Source: Rhododendron vialii
Lineage: Eukaryota > Streptophyta > Magnoliopsida > Ericales > Ericaceae
Reading direction: 5' to 3'
NCBI RefSeq assembly: GCF_030253575.1
Contig: NC_080559.1
Location: 9,886,501 to 9,950,500 of the forward strand
DNA length: 64,000 nt
In this document: positions 1-12,308 of the stretch, in pieces
How positions within the stretch are numbered: position 1 is the first letter of the stretch
How the letters are laid out: every line of letters starts with the position of its first letter
Program-made: the position numbers and the translations under genes
Notes under the pieces: generated by a model
What the model saw: the letters and a program-made list of their open reading frames with translations, nothing else
What the model was told of the DNA's origin: nothing
Database searches by the model: none

Positions 1-2206
1 TAGTTTATACTATACAATTTTAGAGATCAAATTTATGTGTCTATTCTATTACAGTATATATCTATGTAATCATCCCTAAACCTCTTACTAAAAGTTACTG
101 TATTGGTACAAAATTTGAGGGACATCAGGGTCCAGGCTAGCTCCGTACTGCTGTAAAAACAAGAGAGATCGTCCGCATCTAAAAAGTCATGAAACAGTAT
201 TAGTAAAAAGAGTTATACTACCGACACAATTTTAATACGCACGCAATTTCGAATATAACTGTCGCTAGAGTCGTTCGACGGACATTAATCCGCATGCATC
301 GTATGTCTCGGGAGTCGGTTGTGTTTTAAAAGTGTGTTCGTAGAGTGCTTTTTGATAAAAAAATAATAATAATAATCTAGAAACACGCACAAAATACACA
401 CACTAATATACTACCTCCACATTAATTTTTTTCTAAAAAACCATCCCAATCCTCCCCCTAGCTACCCCGAGGATTATGCATGATTAATAAATCCACGTGG
501 TCGAAATCTTTCTTAATTAACGTTCATTACGCCGCTAAGATTTACGGATTAAGGTATCCCATACTCTCTGAAAAAAAGCTAATTAGCGACAGATAGCGTG
601 ATCAATTAAGTGACGTTTTGCCAGCGGCAAAAGAGTGGCTTTTACGAATCCATACACATGTATTACAGATGTATTATATGACAATCTAAACCCCATAGGT
701 GAATTAATTAATATTTAAAATAAATACAAATCTAGGTTAAATAGTATATTATTATTTGCTTGTGTCAGCAGCCCATGTGGAATGGACCATATATAGACGT
801 TAGTTGTACTTGCCCATCGTAACAACCAACTTAAGAAAATGACTAAACCTACAGTGACAGGTATTCCATTCCATGTGCACCCTTTTTTTTTTTTAACTGA
901 ATGCCGGGGCCAGTTTGTACACATCTCAATTAATTCCGGAACTCTGAAGGTAACGACCGAACATAACTCCCAACGGCCCCCAAGGTTTGAGGAATGTTTA
1001 ATTCGGGTTTCGTAGAAATGAAATTTGTGATCTCATGGAGGAGCACTTATTGTTTTATCACTACCGCTTGGCTAAAGCCGCTAAACCCATTCCATGTGCA
1101 CCTTTCAACAACTTCTACTACTGTTCATTAAGTTAATAAATCACTCTGAATTTTTTGAATAATTATTTGTGTATTTATATTTGATTTACGTACTAATTAA
1201 GGTCTCTGTATACTGACCAAGTACAGCATGGGGGGTTCATGAATGATTGCCACAATGTGGTGTCTGTGTATATTGACTAATTGTTTTGAATGTGGATGCT
1301 CAGACATTCTCCTTAATTCTGATAAGTTTAATTGTTTTCCTGTCAGTTTTCTAAAAAAAACAGTGATTTATTGGCAGTTGAGTCATTTTAACTTGTGATT
1401 TTTCTGACTTTTCTGCGTTGGTATGTATGTGCATTTAAAACATTTATGGAAAGGTGTAAATCCATAGGGAAATGAATATTTTTTTTTCTTTATATTATTT
1501 GGCGCTTTCTTTTTTGTCTTTATTCACTTGAAAATGTCATATCATCCTTATGTCTTATTCTACCTTTCATATTGGAAGCACAATTTTATTGATTCATGTG
1601 AATAAGAACAAGAAGAAAAATTGTAAATGGATACAAGTGGAGACGCAAAAGTCATTTCCCAATCCTCAATATTCAATTTATATTATTCCTGTGGCTTGTT
1701 GATGGCTGGTGTAGTAGCAATGTTAGAGTTCTTGCCAATGGCGAGGCATTGTCGCTGTTGACAAAAAAAACATAAGAGATGCTTGAAATTGCTGTGGTTA
1801 TCTCTGTGAGTGAGTTAGCAAGTGACCATGGTATCGTAATGTTATTGGATTTGTTTTGGATGAGCCTATAGTGTGACGTGCAATTGTAAAAGCATTATAA
1901 AATCAAATACTGGGCAAATAGTCAAGTTTATTTGAGGGGCCATTTAACATGTATATATTTTAAAAGGGAAATTAATGAGATTTAGCCTGCTCATTGTTTT
2001 CTCCTATTTTATATTGAGATTTCTTTGTTAGTCACTGCAAATTGACACTGAAGGTAAGCTGAAACCACAATAATGATTGTTTGCATTTTTAGTGGTTACT
2101 ATGTTTGTTTGTCTTGATTTCTGGTTTGTCATCATAATCGATCTAGGTATGTATATTTCAAATTTCAATATGACAGGAGTATCTATGGTCTTATCCTTTC
2201 AAGATT
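1..2206. other. AT-rich intergenic DNA, nothing recognised
   Basis: No open frame longer than about 70 codons resembles a known protein, and no transposon terminus was recognised. A 13-base phrase (ttccatgtgcacc) occurs near 870 and again near 1090, which is too little to define a repeat. Confidence 0.5.
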
Positions 2207-2215
2207 AAAAAAGTA

Positions 2216-3078
2216 GGGTAAATTACAACAACTTCCCTTGAGGTTCTTGACTAAGCCATTAGGATCCCTAAATTACTGGAAATTACTATTACCCCAATAA
2301 CACTAACCTCACCCTGTTCGTCAATTGTTAGTTGACCTAACAAATTATTATGATGTCATGAATTTAATTCTCCAGAATACTGATTTTGATTCATGTTATT
2401 TCTCCATAGATAATTCCATCACCCCTAGCATGTCACCTCTCACACGACAACTGAAGCTTAGTTTGTAAAAATTGCTTTATATACCAGTTGAAGTGTGAAA
2501 ACCGCAATGGCTCCAAATTGGTGAGCACCACTTCTCATTCTAATTTCCACCTCCCCCTTTCTCATTCTAACTTTGTAGCATTGATGTGGTTATTTTTTGG
2601 CATAATTTGTTTGACGGTTTCGTGATTCATGAACTGGTGGGGCCATGGAGATGTTGTGATCGAAGTAGGAAGGATGGTAGAGCATAAGGGAGGTCAATAG
2701 TACTTTTGATCGTAGGGGGTGATAGATAGGATATTAGAGTGTAGGAATGAAGCTGGCTCATTGTTAGTCTATTGGCAAACAAGTCAAAACAGAGGGTGGG
2801 TTACTGGTAGAAGTGTAAGCGTTGTAACCGAATGGTGTTGAGAAAGAAAGAGTGACATGGACGGAGTATCTTAGAGGTTTATGGGTAGAAGATGACGATG
2901 AGGGTACCAAAGGGAATTTGTACCACCAGTGAGGGTAATTGAGGGTTTTTATTAACCTTTTTCTCTTACCACCATATGGACAGAAAGTGTGAAAACTGCA
3001 ATGAATTGAATTTCCAAGACCGTGAGGTATCCCAGCGGATTAGTCAAAACCCTTAAGGGATGTTGGTGTAATTTACCC
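2216..3078. mobile_element. MULE-like non-autonomous element with long terminal inverted repeats
   Basis: The left end begins gggtaaattacaacaac and the right end, read on the other strand, begins gggtaaattacaccaac. The similarity continues inward for about 40 bases (cccttgagg-type and ttgactaa blocks). The flanking 9-mers aaaaaagta (2207-2215) and aaagaagga (3079-3087) agree at 7 of 9 positions, as expected of an old 9-bp Mutator-type target duplication. No transposase is visible inside, so this is a non-autonomous copy. It ends about 600 bp upstream of the start codon of the coiled-coil gene, so it may lie in distal promoter DNA. Confidence 0.6.
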
Positions 3079-3481
3079 AAAGAAGGATAGTAGTGTGATT
3101 TTTTTGAATCATATAGTGTGATTGAGAATCCCCAAAATGTCAATCCCTTGCTGAAATTTAATATTATTATATCGTTCCAAGCTTCTTCTTGAAATATATA
3201 TAGAAAATTGTTTTTTCTTTTGATTAAGATGAAAAAAATCTGCTGTAAAATAGAATTTCTTAAATAAGTCCAAAGATGGTAGTATGTCATTGCCAGATCA
3301 TTTTAATAGACTTTCAGTGTAACGTCTACTTGTAAATAACGTCCTTCTAATGTTTCTAAAGAATCTTGTTTCATTTATCTTTTTACTCCTATTTTGGAAA
3401 AAAGGATCTCTTTTATTTTAATTATCCTTTTTTTGTGGGCCACAAAAAAAAAAAGAAGCTAATCTGGCATGAGAAACTTTA

Positions 3482-3684
3482 GGCATCAAAGCCCGGCCAT
3501 CCCTTGTTGAAAAAGCACTCGACTTGCGAACAGGGCAGGAGAGAGAGAGAGAGAGAAAAAAAAAAAACCATCATCATTCCAAAAGCAGAAGCCCCAAAAA
3601 AGATCTCTAGAGAGAGAGGAAAAAAAAGATAAAGAGAAAGGATTCGAGGTAGAAGAAGGGGTTTTTTTTTCAGAAATCAAGAAG
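3482..3684 (+). promoter_or_regulatory. GA-rich 5' leader of the DUF662 gene
   Basis: The 200 bases upstream of the start codon are purine-rich, with a (GA)n run near 3540-3556 and A-runs. This is typical of plant 5' untranslated leaders. No clear TATA box was found just upstream, so the transcription start is not placed. Confidence 0.4.
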
Positions 3685-5925
3685 ATGCAAACAACCCAGA
3701 GGCAAGGAGGCAGCGAGCAGCTACAAACACTGATGCAGCAGACACAGATATCCTCAGGGCCGCCGCCGCCGCAGCCGCAGCTGCATCAGCAAATCTCTGG
3801 AACTCTAAGCTTCAATGGAACTCTATCGAAGGAAGATGAAGAGATGTCCAAGTCGGCCCTGTCCACTTTCAGGGCCAAGGAGGAGGAGATCGAGAAGAAG
3901 AAGATGGAGGTAAAGGAGAAAGTCCAGCTCCAGCTCGGCCGGATCGAGGAAGAGACCAGACGCTTAGCTAACATTCGCGAGGTATGGTTCTTGTACGGAG
4001 GAAGTATGTTGAAAGTGTTGTTGCAGGACGATAAACTGAAGGGTTTTGAGGGTAGATCTAGGGTTCTGTGGTTGGAGGCCAAGTGAGATGTAACCCTAGA
4101 TAAAACAATTTTCTTAGAATACTTCAAGTAGAGTAAAAGTTTAACTAGCTAAATATCTTTAGGAGCTTAGCTAATAATTTGAAAATTTTATTGCATCTTT
4201 CTTGGAATGTGCAAACCCTTATAATTGCGTAATTATGTTTCAAATTTTGATTTAAGAGTTAAAAAAATAGTAAAGTGTGAGAATTGTTCTCAAATGATGG
4301 GGAGGTGGTGGATCCATCTCTGATTTGATGCGTCTAGCTTTAAACTTTAGTTGGGAAGAGGGATTTCAGGGTTATTTCGAGAATTGAGGAGTGACTCATC
4401 TTGTAGAACTTTAGTCACTTGATTTGGGGGTTTGTGTGTTCTTGTTCAAAACAACACTGTGGAAAAGGGAAAACAAAGTTTGTTCATTTTGTTGGGGCAG
4501 AAGGATATAATTGTGTTCCAGGGACAATCAAGAGAAACCATGTTTGTGGAATTGGGTACTCGCTGGAAAAAGTTTTACTCTAAAGTTTATTATCAAGAAA
4601 TCTCAAGAATTATGTACTCTAACCCCAAGGGGTTGGCCTGGTGGTGGTCAAGGTTTGGGACATAGGGGGTTTAAAAGCTCTCAGGTGCTATCAACTCCTT
4701 TTGGGGCCGGTCCATGCGGAGCATTTGCTCCGGCTTTAAGTTGGGCCCCCGCTAGGGGACGGTGGGTTAATGGTCGCCTAGATCAGTTGAGGGGCGTGTA
4801 AGCTGTGGCCTGGACACCTGGTTATAAGGAAAAAGAAATTATGTTTTCAATCTGAGGTGTCTTGCAGTCTTGGCGATTCAAAAAAGAAAAGAAAAAAGAG
4901 AGATGTCTTGTATTTATTAGACTCTAGAGGTGTCAGTGTTTTGGGGTAGTTTTAGTTTGGGAGTAGGGGTTCTGTACCAAAAGAGAGCATTGGAAGGGAG
5001 ATGTCTTAATGGTGTATGTCAATTGTTATCTTGTATTCTGTGTTTCTTTATTGTTTGTGTGGAATAATTTCGTTGCTGCGTAACAGTTTTGTCCTTCATC
5101 TTCTGATGGGGAAAACATGATACAAGTGAATTATTTGGAACCACTGATTTTTATGGTTTTGCTTTTTCTGTCTTCTCCTATAAGTATGGGTTGAGAAATA
5201 AATGTGCAAGGGGCCTAGGAAACAAAAATGAAGCATGATCTTGCATTAACCATGTCAATGGTACACATATTCCATTCTAGTGATAGTTGGGGAATACTTC
5301 ATGTAAAATGTTGAAGTGGTTTTTGGTATGGTAATTTCTTTTGAATTTACTACCTTCAGTACTTAAATGGTTGAATTGAAATACAATCAACCAGGAACTT
5401 GAGTCGTTGGCAGATCCAATGAAGAAAGAAGTCTCACTTGTTCGTAAGAAGATAGATTCGATCAACAAGGAGCTAAAGCCATTGGGGCAGACTTGCCAGA
5501 AGAAGGTAAAACACTGACCACCAATTCAATTGTCAAACTTAAGATCCATACGAGTTATGTTCTAAGATTTCACAGTTCATATTTAAAGGGTCACTGTTTG
5601 TTTCTCTGGTTCATTTATGTGGTACTTTTGTTGGTCACAGGAGAAAGAGTACAAGGATGCTCTTGAGGCTTTCAATGACAAGAACAAGGAGAAAGTACAG
5701 CTAATTTCCAGATTGATGGAGGTTAGTTTCACGCTTACATCTTCAAGTTTACTTTTTCTTGTTTGAAACAAAAGCATAGTTATTCATTTGGTTTCTTGAA
5801 TTTCAACATCAAACTTTCTTTTTTCTAATTGTGAGGTTGATCAGCTGGTGAGCGAAAGCGAGAGATTGAGGATGAAGAAGCTGGAGGAGTTGAGCAAGTG
5901 CATAGAAACGTTTCGTCGGGATTGA
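3685..5925 (+). CDS. RAB6-interacting golgin-like coiled-coil protein (DUF662 family)
   Basis: Four coding exons join in phase: 3685-3981, 5395-5505, 5641-5721 and 5845-5925. Every intron is GT..AG, every exon is a whole number of codons, and the product is 189 aa. The first 40 residues are low-complexity and rich in Gln and Pro. From about residue 50 the protein is a highly charged heptad-like coiled coil (SKSALSTFRAKEEEIEKKK, QLGRIEEETRRLANIRE, ELKPLGQTCQKK, LEELSKCIETFRRD). This pattern is the plant DUF662 family, annotated as RAB6-interacting golgin-like; family members are thought to act at Golgi membranes through the coiled coil, and no enzymatic motif is present. The start is the first ATG after the GA-rich leader and gives the usual family length. 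Reading exon 1 past 3981 would give a 133-aa truncated frame that lacks the conserved C-terminal half. Intron 1 (3982-5394) holds a SINE. Arabidopsis At2g36410 and At5g03660 are the likely counterparts, named from memory. Confidence 0.9.
4616..4832 (+). mobile_element. Au-like tRNA-derived SINE in intron 1
   Basis: The element starts close to an A-box-like stretch (aaggggttggcctggtgg). It continues with the GC-rich body expected of the plant Au SINE (ggggccggtccatgcggagc, gggcccccgctaggg) and ends near ggacacctggttataag. It is bracketed by aagaattatgt (4605-4615) and aagaaattatgt (4833-4844), which look like a target-site duplication with one indel. The B box is degenerate, so the copy is old. 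It lies in the sense orientation within intron 1 of the DUF662 gene. Confidence 0.65.
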
Positions 5926-7790
5926 TAACCTAATGCGGATTAACTAATTAATTAGGTTTGTGTGATGTATTTAAGTAAGAAAACTACTCTATGTATATTG
6001 TGGTTTCTTGGGTGTTCTGTTCTATCATTTTCATGTTTGTTTAATTAGCTTTTCGCAGATCGTTTTCTGATTTAGGAAAAGGGGAGTACCCCTAGAAACA
6101 AGTTTGTAGCCAAAACAGGTCTTTGGATTCTTCTCACTTTTCTTCTTTTACTTTGTACTTTGTTGTCTCTTCAGTTCTGTAAGTTATGGTGTATTGTTTT
6201 GGAAAGGATATGGTTGTTGTGGTGGCTTAAATTGGATGGTTGATGAATCAGTATTTGCACGGAAGCCCCCCGAGTTGGAGGAATTCTGCAAATGCAGTCC
6301 AAGAGAATTCATTTTGGGTGGTTGGTGAAAAGGTTTTGTTTGGGAAACTTGTACTGTCAAATTCTGTAGTTCATTAGTCTGTGGTTACTGCATTTGATCA
6401 TTACTTAAAAGTGTTTTTGTTTCTAAACCTGCTGCTATCATCTTACTGTACTTTTGAAGGTTCAAATTTTTACCATCATTCAGCATGGAAGCTAGTGACA
6501 CGCCAATGTTTGCGCACACACCGATATCTTTTTCCTTGTGTGTTTTTAGAACTGGATGCTTGGGGTAGCTTGCGTGGATCTCGATTAATTTTGTGGCCTT
6601 GAAAATAACGACCGGGAAAACCATGTGTGTGTTTGTTGCACATCTTTTTCAAATAAAATTACATATGGTGCAGATTGATTGGGCCAACTTTAGAATTTCG
6701 AAGCCTCTAGGGGGGAAACAAAGTTATTATAGCTCGAGTAAAAGCTATCCACCATGCCAACTACAAATGCGTCCAAACTGAATGTGCTAATTTTTGACAT
6801 TGATGGGCCAACGGTTTTGAGCACTGCAACTACCATCAAAATTCAAAAGGGGTAACCTCTCACTATCAATTTGAATTCCATGACCAAGAAACTAGAAATA
6901 AAGATAGAATTGTCTGTACCCTTATTTCGATCGGCAAATTTTTTTTATTAAGTTGAATAACAGAGTACAACGAGCTACATGGATAAAAGCAAAGACAACC
7001 TCTTTAAAAGGGAAAAACATTCCAGCGAGGTTGGCTCATAGCGCCTACACAAAATAGGTGCTAAACCATCCTCCAGAAAGGGGAAAAAGTTGGCAAGGTA
7101 CCAACAGATAACGAGTTAAAACAAACGACCCATTTCTATTGAATCCTCCAAGCTTGTAATCTTAACAGCTAGATCAATCTTTGTGAAAAGTCTGTGTCAA
7201 TAGACTTTTCACGATCTGTAAACGACCCATTTGTGTGGACTCATAATGGACCCCACATAATAATTTGTGCATGATATGTGTATGAAAAATCTGTGTCAAT
7301 AGACTTTTTGATCTTCTAATCCTTGATTAACTGATTCCTTGATTAGCTGAAACACCTTTGCATTGGTCCATCAACCATTGCCTTCCCTTTCTTTCTTCTT
7401 TCTTAAAGCAACAATTTTGTTCACTTGAACCACATAAATTCTTCATCAAAAATTGCGTACGTTCGCTTCCTTCAATACCAATATACCACACGACCACTAC
7501 TGCCGGCTCGCACACAGCACACAGCGCACACCTTTAGATTAAGTTATTGTAGATTTTGTTTTGAATCTTCTTTTTTGTCTTATATCTTATAGAGTACTTT
7601 ACAAAAAGGCAAAGGGTGGAGTTTTTTTTCCATTATTAAATCTCATCCCCTGTCTTAAGGAATAAGGACTACTATTATATAAAAAATATATATAAAGATC
7701 TAGCGATTCCGAGCCTATATAAGTTTTTTTTTGAATAGATAGAAGAGATTATTTTAAATCATTATTTGAAGTACATAGTACAAACCCGAA
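5926..7790. other. 3' flank of the DUF662 gene and intergenic DNA
   Basis: About 250 bases after the stop are T-rich and are probably 3' UTR. Near 6940-7130 a T-run is followed by sequence that could be the antisense 3' end of a LINE-like element, without an identifiable reading frame. Near 7187-7310 two diverged copies of a tctgtgtcaatagact phrase form a small repeat. No gene was recognised. Confidence 0.4.
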
Positions 7791-7897
7791 TGAGAAATGT
7801 TAGGTGTAAAGAAAATGAACAAAGAAAATACCTTTAAAGTGTATTTGAACCGTTCATGTACACTTTAAGGGTATTTTCTTTGTCCCTAACACTCACC
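7791..7897. repeat. Fold-back MITE, same family as 39112-39261
   Basis: The two halves are inverted copies: gagaaatgttaggtgtaaag then aacaaagaaaatacc on the left, and ggtattttctttgt then ccctaacactcacc on the right, with a short spacer. The arms match those of the element at 39112-39261. No flanking target duplication is preserved here. Confidence 0.55.
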
Positions 7898-8496
7898 TAT
7901 AAGCAGACGGAGAGACTCAAACTCCTGACTTCATTAGTGAAGTCCTGCCACGTGCCAACTGGAGCTAGCCTAGTTGGTTGGATGAATCTATATATGTTGG
8001 GGATATAGTTTTTTTTTTAACGTATAATAACCATACTTTTCGAAATTCTTGCAGTGGCGCTGCCAGCACTCGTTCCCCTCCATCCTTGCTTGCAGTTGAT
8101 AGAAAAAGAAAAACTCCACGTCCAACTCAAGAATCGGTACATCCAGAAGCCGTAAAACTAGGGTTTCAAGCGGTAACTAGGTTTGTTCTTATTAACTTTT
8201 AGATTTTGATTGTCTGTTTCTTCGTTGATGCTTCATTGTGATTTGTCCTAAATTTTTTTAAAACTAGGGTTTTTAGACGTTGTGCTTCGTTTAAGCGGTA
8301 ACTAGGGTTTCGATTGTCTGTTTCATTGTCATGCTTCATGGATTCATTCTGTGTCCATGCAGATGTAAGTCTAATGATGACGGTATATTTCCATATGTGT
8401 CCGTATGCAATATGCATCTACAGAAAAATTACAGGTTCCAGATTTTGTGATTGCTCTCTGGAACGCTAACTTACTTCTGTACGTTATTTGCCCTAG
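7898..8496. other. Sequence upstream of the Hsp101-like pseudogene; possible SINE scrap
   Basis: Near 7912-7985 the phrases gagactcaaactcctgac and agctagcctagttggttgga resemble tRNA-type B and A boxes on opposite strands, so this is at best a broken SINE. An open stretch near 8050-8200 (TRSPPSLLAVDRKRKTPRP) does not match the ClpB N-domain or NBD1, and I cannot assign it. No start exon for the downstream locus was found. Confidence 0.3.
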
Positions 8497-11400
8497 GGTT
8501 TTGTAGCAACGGATCGAATTTTAACTGAAATTCTGAGGCAGCAGGATGAGCTGGAGATGGCTTATGGTGTTGAAATTCGTTTGGACACTCTCTATCTTGC
8601 TTGTGACATTACCATAAGACATTCCAACGGTTTGTTTTGTCGATTTCTTGATTCAGTTTTGGAGAATGTTCTTTAGAAGGAAAACACTCATTATTTTTGC
8701 TTGTGATTAATGGTTGAGCGTAATGGTTTTCGATGTTGGAAAGCATCTTTTGAAGGGTTATTTTACGAAAAATTCTCCCAAAACCATCTTTTGGAAACCG
8801 TCAACCAAACAATCCAATGTTTCTCTAAATGAACTCAGAAAACAGGTTCTAAATTTTGTAATCAAACACTTAGATTCTCACCAGTGTTTGTTATATTTCA
8901 TTTGTGTTTTTTCACAGTTTTATCTGCAAATGAAGAAGTGGGTTCTAACAATTTTGAGGATTTGCTCCAAAAAAAGGCATTCGGGTTGGTGAAGAATGCC
9001 TGTTTGAGATTGAGGCGTGACCTCGACACTGATGCAGAGGAGAATGCTTTGGATATTGATGAATACTTGTTGTGTCGAGCGCTTGTTGAATTGGAGGAAA
9101 TTAAGAAAGAGAAGGTTCATGGAAAACGATTTTGGATTCCTTGTTTGAGTAGTTCATTTGTCTTCTTTCAACTTTGGCAGATTTCCAATAAGAAGACTTG
9201 ATGCACAGTTAATGTTGTTTGGAATTATTCTCTTACAGGTAGAAAAGGAATATCAAGATTTGATGGACAAGTGGGATAGGTTTATTAGGAAGTCAAAACC
9301 AATAGTAAAGTGGAGGAATAGGTGCAATAGGAGAGGTGAAAAGCTACAAATGTTAGAACAACTGCGCCAAGGGCTGGTTTCTTTTATGCAGGAGGCTGAA
9401 GCGGACAAGAAGACATAAATGAATCCCATTTTTGGGATGGCTGAGCTTTTTAGTTCTCTTTTAACTGTGTTGCTTCTAGCACACGAGAATCACAAACAAA
9501 ACCTTGCTGTTACACCACGTTTAATTGCAAAGGTGTAAAATAACTTGCAGTTTTTTGGTGGTTTGCCTGGTGTTATGAAATGCTCTTTGGGCATTTTTTC
9601 ATTCTTAATGACATTTCTTTTTGGGGGATGGTTGCTGGTGCAGGAAGCAAGCCCCTTGACTGGGTTTCCAGCTTCCTGGCTCCTTTGCGGCTCAAAACCT
9701 TTGTTGGAGGACCTGGAATCAAGATTGGCTGAGAGGTTAATTTGACAAGTGCATGTTAGATTTGATTAGCCGGGCCTTGTTGAGACAGAAGTCTGGACCT
9801 GGACCTGGACCTGGACCTTTAGGCTCACTTCTCTTCCTATATGGCTCTGGTAGAGGAAGGACGGAGCATGCAAAAGCTCTTGCGAAACAACTTTTCGATG
9901 ATGACAAATTGCTAACTGAAGTTGACATGTCAGATTATAGGGATTCAGATTCTCTCTCATGCCTGTTTGGTGCCTTCCCTAGGTTTTCATCTGCCAGTTC
10001 GTTTTGTTTTTAGCTTGTTACTCAATTTTTTTGGTCCCTGATAATAATGGTTTTGTAACGTTTACCTGAGCATATTTTTTTCTTCTGGTCCAATAGTGGC
10101 GAAGAATGTGGTGCTGGAGAATTACTTACAGAGGTTGTGAAGAAGAGGCCTTTTGGTGTTATCTTGTTGGACAACGTTGATATGTCCCATCCTGCTGTCA
10201 CAAGAACTTCTGATCAAAATTTTAAGTCATGGAAGAGTATTAGATGGCTTAGGAAATATTGTGTATTTCACGAATACATTGATTGTCATGACATCAAATG
10301 TTGTAGATTACATGTTCGATCAGTGGGGCTGCAGATGTTGGTCTCAAAACGCCCCCATGAAAGACAAGTTCTGTCATGATTCACCATATCCTGAACATCG
10401 ATGTGCCTATCTCTCTCTTTTGACGGAGGTAAGTTCACTAGTAAGAATATGAAATTTTTTTTTTCCGGACTCAAGGAGCACATCTCGGGTCTATCCAATT
10501 GTGCACATCTCTAATTTTAAACCATTATTCTGATACTCTCTGAGGGTCACATATTATGCAGGCAAAAAAATATGTCAAACCTGAGTTGTTTGAGAAACTG
10601 GATGAAGTGATGGTTTTTGAAGCCCTCTCCTACGAACAAAATAGGGCTGTTGGTAGGCTCCAGCCGAGGGACATTGCCAGCTCCATCGCAGGAAGAAGAC
10701 TGATCTTATACCCATCTGAGACTGCATTGTGTGAGATTGTTGTGAGGGAGTCAGTTTGGCCATATGTATGTTTATATTCTCAATTTAATGACTATTAAAT
10801 CTTTACATGCTGACTTGTGTACTGAACATTCATTTCACAATCCAGAATAAGGTTTGGGATCCGTGGGCCGCAGTGATCTTGAATTTTGAGGTATTTAAGT
10901 GTAGTAATGGGTCATGTGTGTAGGTTATTCGCTTAATTATAGACATATAGTCTTCTTGGTAGGGTCGAAATGGCTGGAAGGAAGGGATGGTTATGTGATG
11001 AATTGGATTTCCTTAGCCGTTTAGGGAAGAGAGTGGAAAGGAGAGGAAAAGAGAGAAGACTTCGATCTGAGCCTTTCGGATTTCTTTCCTTGGGGGAATT
11101 TGAGGAAAGGAACTGGGTTTAAATGAATTCTTTCAATAAGTACTTGACCTCTTGACTCCTGCCTTCCCTTCCATTCTGTTATCTTTTCAAAGAACAACGT
11201 TTTGTCAGCGGTTAGGCATTTGATTGACTGTTATGGCCTTCCTCTGATTTGTGTAGGCTTGATTGTTCTGGCCAAGCACCGTCAGGTTGATCCAAATTTA
11301 GAGGATGTAAGTTCAGTTAGAACCACAGAGATCAGGCTCAACTTAGCGTTTAGTTTATCGATCTGTTGTTACTTGTTAGGTCAAAGTAACATCAACGATA

Positions 11401-12308
11401 TGTTTTACTTATACCGTGGCTATTTTCCTGAAGGCCTAGAGGGTTTAGCATGAATATTTTCATGGGGAAGAGCTGTAATAGAAACATTCAAGGTGCAACT
11501 TTTTAACTTCACTTTGAGAACCTCTATCAACCGCCATGATATATTATCATCTGCTCAGTACCAGAACTTTCATAAAAGATTCTGAATTGTGGAACATTAC
11601 ACTTTTTACAAATTTTTTGAAATGCTCACTTAGTGGAATCTGTGCAGGGCCCAAATCTTTCTGGGAGTTTTGGCCTGGCCAAATATAAACGCAACTTTAT
11701 CTAATTGTACAGCAATTTTGGTACAAATCTTTGAAATGTAGGGGCTTTTGTTGCCAGTGATGGTTGCATTCTCTTTGAGCTAGGATCTGCTCAAAAATGG
11801 CATAATGTCAACCTCATTTAGTTTGTGTAAAAGGTGCTCTCACCATAGTTATATCGTCCTATCACGTGAGGTTTAGATTTCTTCTAACCTTTGAGTTCTT
11901 CTAAGGATTATCTTTTTTCATTTTGCTGAAAATATAAAATCCAATTCTTTTTTGTTGGCAGCAGATCTCAGGGTTCAAGGCATACTTTTAGATGTTCCAT
12001 CTCGTTTAGTAACTATACAACTTACACGTCTTTCCATCTTTGTTGGTAGGTATATATCCGCTCTAAACTATATTTTGCTTTGGGCTTGTACTGTAACATA
12101 AATAGTAAGCAAACCCTTTTTCAAGAAGCTTGATGTGATGGCCTGAAATGACCTGTTTTATGTTCGTGTCAAGGGTGGAAAAGCTATGAAGGTTTGGCTC
12201 GAAGAGAATGTGGTCCCTGTGCTGTTTGATATTCTTGCAAACAATGAAATAGATGATATTAGTTGTCTACATAGATGCCCTGATGGGAACAAAGCAGTTG
12301 TCCTATAG
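8497..12308 (+). pseudogene. Degenerate Hsp101/ClpB-like gene, repeat 1 (NBD1 tail, M-domain, NBD2)
   Basis: The pieces follow ClpB order. Exon 8497-8629 matches the end of NBD1 (ILTEILRQQDELEMAYGVEI). Exons 8918-9114 and 9239-9418 match the coiled-coil M-domain (FEDLLQKKAFGLVKNACL, VEKEYQDLMDKWDRFIRK). The next parts, about 9644-9982, 10097-10428, 10562-10765 and 12174-12308, match NBD2 to the end (LLTEVVKKRPFGVILLDN, YVKPELFEKLDEVMVFEA, KAMKVWLEENVVPVLFDI). Intact Hsp101 is a hexameric AAA+ disaggregase. Here the Walker A site reads GSGRGRTEHAK, with Arg replacing the ATP-binding Lys, and Walker B reads LLDNVD, with Asn replacing Glu. The M-domain frame stops at 9416-9418, the frame shifts near 9738-9752 and again near 10195, and the N-domain and most of NBD1 are absent. 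Several splice junctions still join in phase (8629/8918, 9114/9239, 9982/10097). A four-fold ggacct repeat at about 9795-9818 inserts GPGPGPG. Pseudogene is the best call; a divergent expressed paralogue cannot be excluded. Confidence 0.75.

Noticed and set aside
3982..4086. Alternative 133-aa end of the DUF662 protein by reading into intron 1
   Set aside because: The splice donor after NIRE is followed downstream by three exons that restore the conserved family C-terminus in phase.
9795..9818. Four ggacct repeats as a functional Gly-Pro motif
   Set aside because: A short in-frame expansion in a pseudogene, better explained by replication slippage.
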